From Lachnospiraceae bacterium (lineage in GTDB: Bacteria; Bacillota; Clostridia; Lachnospirales; Lachnospiraceae): a stretch of DNA of 5,882 bases. The stretch covers positions 1-5,882 of the forward strand of contig SFNX01000105.1 in NCBI GenBank assembly GCA_004552595.1, written 5' to 3'. The stretch's first letter is position 1; every line of letters begins with the position of its first letter. The position numbers were made by a program, and so were the translations under genes. The notes beneath the pieces were generated by a model. It had not been told where the DNA came from and did not search any database. It saw only the letters and a list, made by a program, of their open reading frames with translations. Positions 1 through 5,869 of this stretch are shown here, piece by piece.

Positions 1-942
1 ATTCATCCATTTCAAATCGCTAATAGTACTTTTAGTCCCGGGAATAATCAGTAAATCCGGATTATTATTCGGAACACTGTCAATGTATAAAACATTAACG
101 TATGGCAATAAACAAAGCGGTGTGAAATCCGTAAAGTTAGACATATGCGGAAGTTTTACAATATATATATTTATTATTTTTTTATAAATAACTTCACATT
201 TATTTTCGCTTTTCCCTAAAGGATTTATCGTTACCGAATCCTCCTCATCAATTTTTACATTACAATAAGGTATGACTCCGATCACATTTTTATCAGTCTT
301 ATCTTCAAGCATATTAATTCCCGGTTCAAGCAGTGATCTATCGCCTCTGAATTTATTAATGATAAGTCCCTTTACTCTGTTTCTTTCATCATCACTCAGC
401 CATTCAAGTGTTCCAAGAAGCTGCGCAAAAACGCCGCCTAAATCTATATCTCCAACAAGTAATACATTTAAATCAAGCATTTTTGCAAGACCCATGTTTA
501 CTATGTCATTTTCTTTAAGGTTGATTTCGGCAGGGCTTCCTGCACCCTCAACTATAATTACATCATATTCTTTTTCAAGTGAATAAAACGCATCCTTAAT
601 TACAGGAATCAGACTTGTTTTATATTCGTAATATTCCTTTGCATTCATATTGCCGATAGGCTTTCCCATCACAATAACCTGTGAGCCGACATCCGAATTA
701 GGCTTAAGCAATATCGGATTCATCCTTACATCCGGTATTGTACGCGCTGCTTCAGCCTGGACAATTTGTGCCCTACCCATTTCTTTTCCATCAAAGGTAA
801 CACCGGAATTAAGTGCCATATTCTGGGATTTAAAAGGACAAACCTTGTATCCTAAATTACTGAAAAGTCTGCAAAGTGCCGTAACTATGAAGCTTTTTCC
901 GGCACTTGACATAGTGCCCTGTATCATTAATCTATATGACAA
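1..942 (-). CDS. cbiP: Cobyric acid synthase CbiP/CobQ, N-terminal ~314 residues (runs off the left edge)
   Basis: The family is a cytoplasmic, glutamine- and ATP-dependent enzyme that amidates four side chains of adenosylcobyrinic a,c-diamide to give cobyric acid, late in corrin synthesis. Counting from a TTG start at 942, I see the P-loop-like MIQGTMSSAGKS (6-17), FKSQNMALN (37-45), EMGRAQIVQAEAA (54-66), VEGAGSPAEINL (131-142) and GDIDLGGVFAQ (164-174), all hallmarks of the synthetase domain. LPHMSNFTDF (264-273) and LLIIPGTKSTISDLKW (297-312) mark entry into the class I glutaminase-like domain. The family is usually about 500 residues, so the part carrying the nucleophilic Cys and the catalytic His is outside the window. 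The reading frame is open throughout and nothing looks broken. TTG at 942 is preferred to ATG at 927 because CAGGAA lies 5 nt upstream of it and because CbiP proteins commonly have five residues before MIQGT. It overlaps the ATPase gene by 16 nt (1 nt if ATG is used). Identification is firm; the start is moderately sure. Confidence 0.96.
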   Translation of the reverse strand, partial: MSYRLMIQGTMSSAGKSFIVTALCRLFSNLGYKVCPFKSQNMALNSGVTFDGKEMGRAQIVQAEAARTIPDVRMNPILLKPNSDVGSQVIVMGKPIGNMNAKEYYEYKTSLIPVIKDAFYSLEKEYDVIIVEGAGSPAEINLKENDIVNMGLAKMLDLNVLLVGDIDLGGVFAQLLGTLEWLSDDERNRVKGLIINKFRGDRSLLEPGINMLEDKTDKNVIGVIPYCNVKIDEEDSVTINPLGKSENKCEVIYKKIINIYIVKLPHMSNFTDFTPLCLLPYVNVLYIDSVPNNNPDLLIIPGTKSTISDLKWMN

Positions 943-1691
943 ATTATTCCTGTGCCTGTCCTTTCGTCAAAGTCACCTGATGTAATATCAAATAATTTCT
1001 TAATATATCCATCGTTAAATATCTCATCAACATTTCCTATTCTGTCTATTTTGTCATTCTTTATGCATATGACCTTATCTGCAATCTGCTTTGCCATATC
1101 AAGCTCATGTAAAGACATAAGTACAGAAAATCCCATTTTACGTGAAAGCATTTTAAGTGTAGTTAAAAACTCCATTTTATATTTAACATCAAGAAAAGAA
1201 GTCGGTTCATCAAGTATAAGTATCTTAGGTCTTTGACAAATTGCCCTTGCTAAAAGTACGCGTTGCCTTTGTCCGTCTGATAGCTTTAAGAAGCTTTTGT
1301 CTTTTATATCTTTAATGCTTGTAAGCTCCATACACTCATCTACTATTTCTTTATCAGCAGAAGAAATCGTCCCAAAACTGTTTGTATATGGATATCTTCC
1401 CATCTCAACCATTTCTTCACATGTATAATCAGCGTATGTCTTTTCCGTAAGAACTACGGCAACTGATTTTGCAAGCTCACCTAAGCTAATATCAAATATA
1501 TCCTTATTATTAATATAGACATTACCGGAAATCGGCTTAATTATTCCTGAAACAGTTTTAAGAAGCGTTGTCTTACCGGCACCGTTTGGTCCGATTAAAA
1601 CAACTGTCTCACTGTCATTTACACTAATATTTATGTTATTTACAATTGCCCTGTCATATCCGATGCACAAGTCTTTTGTTTCTATCTTCAT
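927..1691 (-). CDS. ABC transporter ATP-binding protein, FepC/BtuD type (metal-chelate/corrinoid importer)
   Basis: This is the cytoplasmic ATPase subunit that powers the importer formed with the adjacent FecCD-type permease. The 254 residues match the usual length. Walker A is GPNGAGKTT (34-42), the ABC signature is LSDGQRQR (137-144), Walker B is ILILDEP (157-163) with catalytic E162, the D-loop is SFLD (165-168) and the switch His is H195 in SLHE. The GRYPY segment (98-102) is typical of the iron-chelate/cobalamin subfamily. Two positions are unusual. Where most relatives read VxPQ or VLPQ at the Q-loop, this protein reads VVLTE (79-83), so the Gln that usually contacts the Mg/gamma-phosphate appears to be Thr82. 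The signature also has Asp in place of the second Gly (SDGQ rather than SGGQ). The start codon shares one base with the permease stop (TAATG) and has AAGGA 6 nt upstream. The substrate is not deducible from the ATPase; the downstream cbiP favours cobalt or a corrinoid. Confidence 0.95.
   Translation of the reverse strand: MKIETKDLCIGYDRAIVNNINISVNDSETVVLIGPNGAGKTTLLKTVSGIIKPISGNVYINNKDIFDISLGELAKSVAVVLTEKTYADYTCEEMVEMGRYPYTNSFGTISSADKEIVDECMELTSIKDIKDKSFLKLSDGQRQRVLLARAICQRPKILILDEPTSFLDVKYKMEFLTTLKMLSRKMGFSVLMSLHELDMAKQIADKVICIKNDKIDRIGNVDEIFNDGYIKKLFDITSGDFDERTGTGIICHID
947..952 (-). promoter_or_regulatory. Ribosome binding site that decides the cbiP start
   Basis: On the minus strand CAGGAA reads 952 to 947 and lies 5 nt before TTG (942-940), which is good Shine-Dalgarno spacing. 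The same site is 20 nt from the in-frame ATG at 927, which is too far. It lies inside the 3' end of the ATPase gene, as expected for a coupled pair. Confidence 0.5.
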
Positions 1692-2680
1692 TACCTATCC
1701 TTACTTCTTTTAATCATCATATAAATAACAACAGGAGACCCGAATATTGCCGTGACCGTGCTTATGCTTAACTCTGTCGGAGCAAATAAAGTTCTTGATA
1801 ATAAATCACATATGCATGTAAAAACCGCTCCTAAGAAAAAACATGCCGGAATCATATATTTTGGCTTTGAGTTACTTATTAGCTTTCTTACAAGGTGTGG
1901 AACTGCAATGCCTACAAATGAAACAGGTCCCGCAAACGCTGTTACACAGGCAGATAACAGACTTGAAAGAATAACAAGCTTTATTTTGAATGAATTTATG
2001 TTGACACCGACGCTTTTTGCGTAGCTTTCAGACACTAAAAACGCCGACATTGGCTTAGACAATAAAAGCACTGATATAGCAGCGATCGTAATAACAACCC
2101 CCATAATGATTGCCTGGTCCATGAGTACCTTTGAAAGGCTTCCTCTTGACCAGTTATGAAGGTTTACGATGTCTGAATCTTCCGCAAATGTTACAATCAG
2201 ATCACATATTGCCGTGCATATATACCCAATCATTACTCCGCATACAAGAAGCATTGACATGCTTCTTACTCTCTTTGAAATAATAATAACAAATGCCATT
2301 GCTGACATTGCACCAAGAAATGCTGCGAGTATTAATGCAACATTGCTTAATACACTTAACTTTTCTGCTATGAAAATCATAACGACTGCAACAAATAATT
2401 TTGCACCGGATGAAATACCAAGAAGGTAAGGTCCGGCAATCGGATTATGAAAGAAAGTCTGTAGACAATATCCTGAAACAGACAATGCTCCTCCTGCAAA
2501 TATCGCTGCAAGCATTCGTGGTATTCTAATATTAAGTACAATGCTGTTTGACACACTTCCCGCTTTTGTTATTTCACTAATGTCTATTTTTGTCGTTCCA
2601 ACAAAAATGCAAAGCAAAGAAGCTGTGATAAGCAAAACAGCTATTATTACATATGAAATTACAAGCCTGCTCTTAGTCAT
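1691..2680 (-). CDS. FecCD/BtuC-family ABC transporter permease
   Basis: This is the integral membrane subunit of a type II importer; a single gene implies a homodimer, as in BtuC2D2. At 329 residues it has the usual length and is hydrophobic throughout, with segments at roughly 7-27, 53-75, 84-105, 112-135, 141-164, 187-208, 233-257, 276-297 and 305-323. Family motifs are IRIPRMLAAIFAGGALSVSG (51-70) with the paired Arg52/Arg55, which in BtuC lie on the side facing the binding protein. Others are NPIAGPYLLGISSGA (79-93), GPVSFVGIAVPHLVR (251-265, the region that couples to the ATPase) and DLLSRTL with TELSIS...FGSP (292-315). The start lies 2 nt after the stop of the substrate-binding gene and has no convincing Shine-Dalgarno in the preceding 20 nt, so translation probably depends on coupling. 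The stop overlaps the ATPase start by 1 nt. The family transports iron-siderophores, heme and cobalamins; the sequence does not discriminate among these. Confidence 0.95.
   Translation of the reverse strand: MTKSRLVISYVIIAVLLITASLLCIFVGTTKIDISEITKAGSVSNSIVLNIRIPRMLAAIFAGGALSVSGYCLQTFFHNPIAGPYLLGISSGAKLFVAVVMIFIAEKLSVLSNVALILAAFLGAMSAMAFVIIISKRVRSMSMLLVCGVMIGYICTAICDLIVTFAEDSDIVNLHNWSRGSLSKVLMDQAIIMGVVITIAAISVLLLSKPMSAFLVSESYAKSVGVNINSFKIKLVILSSLLSACVTAFAGPVSFVGIAVPHLVRKLISNSKPKYMIPACFFLGAVFTCICDLLSRTLFAPTELSISTVTAIFGSPVVIYMMIKRSKDR
1698..1702 (-). promoter_or_regulatory. Ribosome binding site of the ABC ATPase gene
   Basis: AAGGA reads 1702 to 1698 on the minus strand, 6 nt before the ATG at 1691. 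It lies within the last codons of the permease gene and supports both the ATPase start and translational coupling through the TAATG overlap. Confidence 0.6.
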
Positions 2681-2682
2681 TT

Positions 2683-4191
2683 TTATCTAATCTTATAAAA
2701 ATATTCACCTGTTTCATTATTAAGAAACAATTCATTAAGTTCAGTAACAATTTCAGGAAGACTCATTACCGATAAATATATGTTACTGTTTGTACAGTAA
2801 ATACTGTCTTCCCTATATGCTTTAGTATTTTTTAATACTTCACATTTTGAAATTAATTCTTCCTTTGTATTAATCTTACCGTTGATAGTCGAATTGTAAA
2901 TAAGCACATCGCAGTCTGAAACCTTTTCAAAAAAAGCCTCCTTCTGTATTGTCATCTGACCCGTGCCGTCATACTCTTCATTACCTTCAAATATGTACTC
3001 TCCCCCGGCAATATTTATCATATTTACAATATAATCATTATTTTTTCTGATAACGATTCCACCGTTTTCTGAAATATAGAAATATGCAACTTTTTTGTTA
3101 ACCTTATCAAAAGAAGCATTTAACATTTTCTCTTTTTCGTTAAATATTTCTTTTGCATCATCAAGCTTGTTACATAACAGTCCATATAGCTTTATCCATT
3201 CCATTCTGCCAAGAAGGTCTCTCCCATGACTTGAATAGTCTATCATTACCGGAATATTGACATCTGATAGTCTGTTTATTATATCAGGTGTGTGCGTAAT
3301 CATTGTATTCTCTATTACAAGACTACACTGATTGTTAATTAACATCTCAAAATCAGGTGCACTGTATTTCCCGGCATATTTTATTTTATCTTCATTAAGA
3401 AGCCTCGTAATTTTCTCGTTTTGTGAGTTTTTAGTATTTATTGAAGTAAAGGAAACACACTCAAGTGCATCAAGACAGTCAAAAAAATCTACAGTTGAAT
3501 GACTGACTAAATCTATATTGTTAAGTGGAACATCTAACACTCTGACTTTGTCTTTTATATCAGTAGGAATACTGTATCCGCTTCCGTTTAGCATATAATA
3601 ATCGGTTCCATTTATTATTATCATGCAATATTTGCTGTCATAATAAAGAACCTCAAATTTTTCTGCGTATCTTAATTCAAGCTTATCTGTTAATGTGTGG
3701 TTATTTATCCATTTCTTAATTTCTTCTGTTTCACTATTATTATTAAGAGTGAGATTATCTATGACTTCTTCGCTTGTTTCAGATTTATTATCATCACCTG
3801 TTGAATAGGAAATTGTATATTCAATCTCATGAGGCGTTCCCATAGCAACAGTGTCAGCAATTACATTGACTTCACCGTTAAGTCCGTCAATCGGTATTTC
3901 AAATACTGAATTCCCGGATTCATTGACAGGTAAGTACTTCTCATTATTTACTATCATGTAATCATAGTTTTCTGAGCTCCATTCAACTGTCAGAATAACA
4001 TTTTCATTCTCAACAGTTGCTTTTGCAGGAGACTTGATAGATGCCCTGTTTGTTCCTCCGCTAAGCTTTGTTACTACTTCGTATTCGCCGTCTTTAATAG
4101 TGTTACAGCCTGAAAAAATGACAGCCAGCACCGTCATAAAAATAACGATGCTGACTGACTTTTTTAATTTGTTCATTATATTGTTTTTCAT
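2683..4191 (-). CDS. Substrate-binding lipoprotein (BtuF/FepB-like) with an extra N-terminal beta-rich domain
   Basis: This is the extracytoplasmic receptor of the downstream importer. A basic N-terminus and hydrophobic core (10-26) end in the lipobox FSGC with lipidated Cys29. Residues about 33-130 form a predicted beta-rich domain beginning DGEYEV and including VEWSSENYDYMIVNNEKYLP (69-88) and FEIPIDGL (97-104); it resembles the C-terminus of the upstream CbiK-like protein. A polar Asn/Glu/Ser linker (131-158) leads to a region of about 160-492 with features of the BtuF/FepB fold. These are VPLNNIDLVSHSTVDFFDCL (221-240), KYAGKYSAPDFEMLINNQCS (271-290), LLGRMEWIKLYGLL (326-339), the inter-lobe helix around 340-366, and DVLIYNSTINGKI (428-440) with CTNSNIY (466-472). 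At 502 residues it is well above the usual ~300-380 because of the added domain. The mature protein has eight Cys besides the lipid Cys. The ATG at 4191 is the only plausible start: an in-frame TAA lies three codons upstream. Its Shine-Dalgarno is poor. The ligand is unknown: cobalt chelate, corrinoid, heme or other tetrapyrrole. Confidence 0.88.
   Translation of the reverse strand: MKNNIMNKLKKSVSIVIFMTVLAVIFSGCNTIKDGEYEVVTKLSGGTNRASIKSPAKATVENENVILTVEWSSENYDYMIVNNEKYLPVNESGNSVFEIPIDGLNGEVNVIADTVAMGTPHEIEYTISYSTGDDNKSETSEEVIDNLTLNNNSETEEIKKWINNHTLTDKLELRYAEKFEVLYYDSKYCMIIINGTDYYMLNGSGYSIPTDIKDKVRVLDVPLNNIDLVSHSTVDFFDCLDALECVSFTSINTKNSQNEKITRLLNEDKIKYAGKYSAPDFEMLINNQCSLVIENTMITHTPDIINRLSDVNIPVMIDYSSHGRDLLGRMEWIKLYGLLCNKLDDAKEIFNEKEKMLNASFDKVNKKVAYFYISENGGIVIRKNNDYIVNMINIAGGEYIFEGNEEYDGTGQMTIQKEAFFEKVSDCDVLIYNSTINGKINTKEELISKCEVLKNTKAYREDSIYCTNSNIYLSVMSLPEIVTELNELFLNNETGEYFYKIR
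3802..4095 (-). other. N-terminal accessory beta-rich domain of the substrate-binding protein
   Basis: Residues about 33-130 run from DGEYEV to HEIEYTIS. The pattern (DGxY start, an alternating hydrophobic strand followed by SS, an FxIP strand, an hydrophobic strand, then a closing His-containing strand) parallels residues 429-542 of the neighbouring CbiK-like lipoprotein. Its order of elements is loosely reminiscent of NEAT-type heme-binding domains, but I see no secure NEAT signature, so the function is left open. Confidence 0.55.
4105..4191 (-). other. Lipoprotein signal peptide and lipobox of the substrate-binding protein
   Basis: Residues 1-29 have a Lys-rich n-region (MKNNIMNKLKK), a hydrophobic stretch SVSIVIFMTVLAVIF and the lipobox FSGC. 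Cys29 is the predicted lipidation site, which places the protein on the outer face of the cytoplasmic membrane. Confidence 0.85.
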
Positions 4192-4211
4192 TTCACGTTA
4201 CTTAATCAAAC

Positions 4212-5858
4212 TTATTCGACCGGCTTAACATCTGATACGATTACTTTATGATCATACCATTTTTCCTTCTTACCGATTAATGCTAAGTCGAATTCTTTAT
4301 CAAGTACAGGCACATCAATAACGAAAGAGTTTACTTCTTCTTCACTTCCATCATCGTATTTAACAGTTACTTTGCTGCAATTGATACGGTTTTTTTCATC
4401 GTTTTTAGCATCCTTGGCAAGGCCTTCATAAAGACCTACTATTCCGTCTCCGGAAAGTACTATTTCCATAGTCATTTTGCCGTCTTTAACTGTAAGTATG
4501 CCTCTTCCTTCTTTTGTCTCGTTAATCTTAAACATCCCTGAGTCAGTTTCAAATTTAGCACTGTATATTCCGTCTTCAAGAGCTGTTTTATTATCGCTCT
4601 TATCTTCAATGACTATAGGATCTTTTTCTAATGCATCATTAATATGGCTTACATATAGATTCTGCAATTCTTCAATGCTTCCAAGTCCTTCAATCTGACA
4701 TTCAACACTGTTAAATACACCCTTACTTTCAAAGATTGATTTCCATGAATCTTCATCATCACCTGCCATATCGTTGTTGGCATGGTCTCCTGCTACAACC
4801 ATAAGAGGTCTTAATATTACGTTTTTAAAGCCCGCATCTGCTACAGCAGATATTACCTCATCAATTGATGTCTCTTCAGGTTCACCTTCAACTGTTCCGA
4901 CAAAGGCATTTGGATAACCTAAATCTTTAAAAGTATTTACCATCTGCGAATATGTAACCTTAGCTTTGTGCGATGTGCCATGTCCTAAAAATACAAAGGC
5001 TGTAGATTCTTCGATTGACTTATCAATACTTTCAAATCCTGCATCTTCTATTGCTGCATCTAATACACTTTTTGCAACTATTTCCTTATCCTTATTGACT
5101 ACCTTTTCATCGTCTGCATGCTCACCAAGAAGAGGCTCTGATACTATTACCTGTTCAAATTTATCTGCATACTTTCCTAATGTCTCTGTAAGTTCATCAT
5201 ATTCTGCACCATGCATCAAGTGTGTAGGCTGAACAATAAGTGTTTTAACTTTGTTGTTTACAGCTCTTTCAAGAGCCTGATCAACGTTATCGATTTTTAT
5301 TCCATCTCTTGCCTGAACGTGATTAATAATAATCTGTGAAGTAAATGCTCTTCTTACTGATAATGTAGGGAAAGCCTTTTGAATTGCTTTTTCTATTCCT
5401 CCGATATCGTTAGTTCTGCTATCATTAAATGATGTTCCAAAGCTCACAACAAGGATTTCAATTTCCCCGATATCATCTGCATTTAACGGATCATCAAGTG
5501 AGGCATCACCTGTATCTCTTCCAAAGTAGTCATAATCTGCATTTTCTCCGCTTACAAGCTGCTTTTGTTCCTCAGTAAGTGCATCCCATGCTTCCTTTGC
5601 CTTTGCGCATAATTCATCTGTTTCATCGGTTCTTTGCTGAACATAAATTGCATCGATAAGGTCAGAAACCTCTTTTACCGGATCAGATGAAACACTCTCA
5701 TCATCTTTGGTTTCTTCTGCAACTGTTTCTTCTGATACTTCCTTTGTATCTTCTGTTGTCTGTGGATTTTCCTGTACGGCTGATGCGTTATTGCCGCACG
5801 CTGTGAGTGCTAATGCCATTACTAAAGCAAGTGGCATCGTTAAAAATTTGTTTTTCAT
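4212..5858 (-). CDS. cbiK: Surface-anchored CbiK-type cobaltochelatase lipoprotein with N- and C-terminal extensions
   Basis: CbiK inserts Co2+ into sirohydrochlorin in the anaerobic cobalamin pathway and is normally a ~260-residue cytoplasmic enzyme. Here the protein has 548 residues. The signal peptide ends in the lipobox LTAC (Cys21). An acidic Ser/Thr/Glu tether (22-60) follows, then a short helical segment (62-103) containing AWDALTEEQKQLV. The CbiK domain (about 133-411) includes ILVVSFGTSFNDSR (135-148), RAFTSQIIINHVQARDG (170-186), HLMHGAEYDEL (213-223), GHGTSH (292-297), GTVEGEPEE (321-329) and AGDHANNDM (356-364). His293, Glu324 and His359 align with Salmonella CbiK His145, Glu175 and His207, so the metal-binding triad is intact. 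Residues 427-544 form an added beta-rich domain. The start has a near-perfect AGGAGG, and the substrate-binding gene follows after 20 nt. A chelatase outside the membrane cannot use cytoplasmic sirohydrochlorin. A role in metal or tetrapyrrole capture for the adjacent importer is therefore an inference; periplasmic CbiK of Desulfovibrio is a known precedent for export. Domain identification is firm; the physiological role is uncertain. Confidence 0.93.
   Translation of the reverse strand: MKNKFLTMPLALVMALALTACGNNASAVQENPQTTEDTKEVSEETVAEETKDDESVSSDPVKEVSDLIDAIYVQQRTDETDELCAKAKEAWDALTEEQKQLVSGENADYDYFGRDTGDASLDDPLNADDIGEIEILVVSFGTSFNDSRTNDIGGIEKAIQKAFPTLSVRRAFTSQIIINHVQARDGIKIDNVDQALERAVNNKVKTLIVQPTHLMHGAEYDELTETLGKYADKFEQVIVSEPLLGEHADDEKVVNKDKEIVAKSVLDAAIEDAGFESIDKSIEESTAFVFLGHGTSHKAKVTYSQMVNTFKDLGYPNAFVGTVEGEPEETSIDEVISAVADAGFKNVILRPLMVVAGDHANNDMAGDDEDSWKSIFESKGVFNSVECQIEGLGSIEELQNLYVSHINDALEKDPIVIEDKSDNKTALEDGIYSAKFETDSGMFKINETKEGRGILTVKDGKMTMEIVLSGDGIVGLYEGLAKDAKNDEKNRINCSKVTVKYDDGSEEEVNSFVIDVPVLDKEFDLALIGKKEKWYDHKVIVSDVKPVE
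4227..4580 (-). other. C-terminal accessory beta-rich domain of the CbiK-like lipoprotein
   Basis: Residues about 427-544 follow the chelatase domain after a short charged linker. They begin EDGIYSAKF, contain GILTVKDGKMTMEIVLSG (453-470) and SFVIDVPVLDKEFDLALIG (511-529), and close with WYDHKVIVSDV (534-544). The segment is absent from ordinary CbiK and is probably related to the N-terminal domain of the adjacent substrate-binding lipoprotein. Confidence 0.6.
4626..5462 (-). other. CbiK chelatase domain within the lipoprotein
   Basis: Residues about 133-411 cover a full-length CbiK domain. It begins with the first strand EILVVSFGTS and ends after GLGSIEELQNLYVSHINDAL. All three metal ligands known from Salmonella CbiK are present as His293, Glu324 and His359. 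Confidence 0.93.
5796..5858 (-). other. Lipoprotein signal peptide and lipobox of the CbiK-like protein
   Basis: Residues 1-21 comprise MKNK, the hydrophobic core FLTMPLALVMALA and the lipobox LTAC with Cys21. This is a textbook signal peptidase II site followed by GNN and an acidic linker. Confidence 0.93.
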
Positions 5859-5863
5859 TTTCT

Positions 5864-5869
5864 CCTCCT
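5864..5869 (-). promoter_or_regulatory. Strong ribosome binding site of the cbiK-like gene
   Basis: AGGAGG reads 5869 to 5864 on the minus strand with a 5-nt spacer to the ATG at 5858. It is the strongest Shine-Dalgarno in the window, which fits the first gene of an operon or a newly initiated transcript leader. No promoter, operator or riboswitch can be judged in the 13 bases remaining to the edge. Confidence 0.85.

Noticed and set aside
1..942. cbiP as a truncated pseudogene
   Set aside because: The frame is open to the edge with all expected motifs in order. The missing C-terminus is due to the window boundary.
272..985. Plus-strand open frames of 104 and 111 codons opposite cbiP
   Set aside because: They are antisense shadows. 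The minus strand here encodes unmistakable CbiP motifs, and the plus-strand translations are Ser/Pro/Ile-rich without recognisable domains.
952..2429. Plus-strand open frames opposite the ATPase and permease genes
   Set aside because: All are shadows of strongly conserved minus-strand genes, with no ribosome binding sites or domains of their own.
2683..4191. Naming the binding protein btuF or a heme receptor
   Set aside because: The fold family is supported, but no residue pattern I can see fixes the ligand as cobalamin, heme or siderophore.
4192..4211. Possible terminator or regulatory element between the CbiK and binding-protein genes
   Set aside because: The gap is only 20 nt, with no inverted repeat or T-run suited to a terminator. 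The T-rich run near 4161 is inside the coding sequence.
4034..5232. Plus-strand open frames of 64-88 codons opposite the binding-protein and CbiK genes
   Set aside because: The same shadow effect: low-complexity hydrophobic translations opposite well-supported coding sequence. The frame at 4034-4228 is simply the complement of the signal-peptide region.
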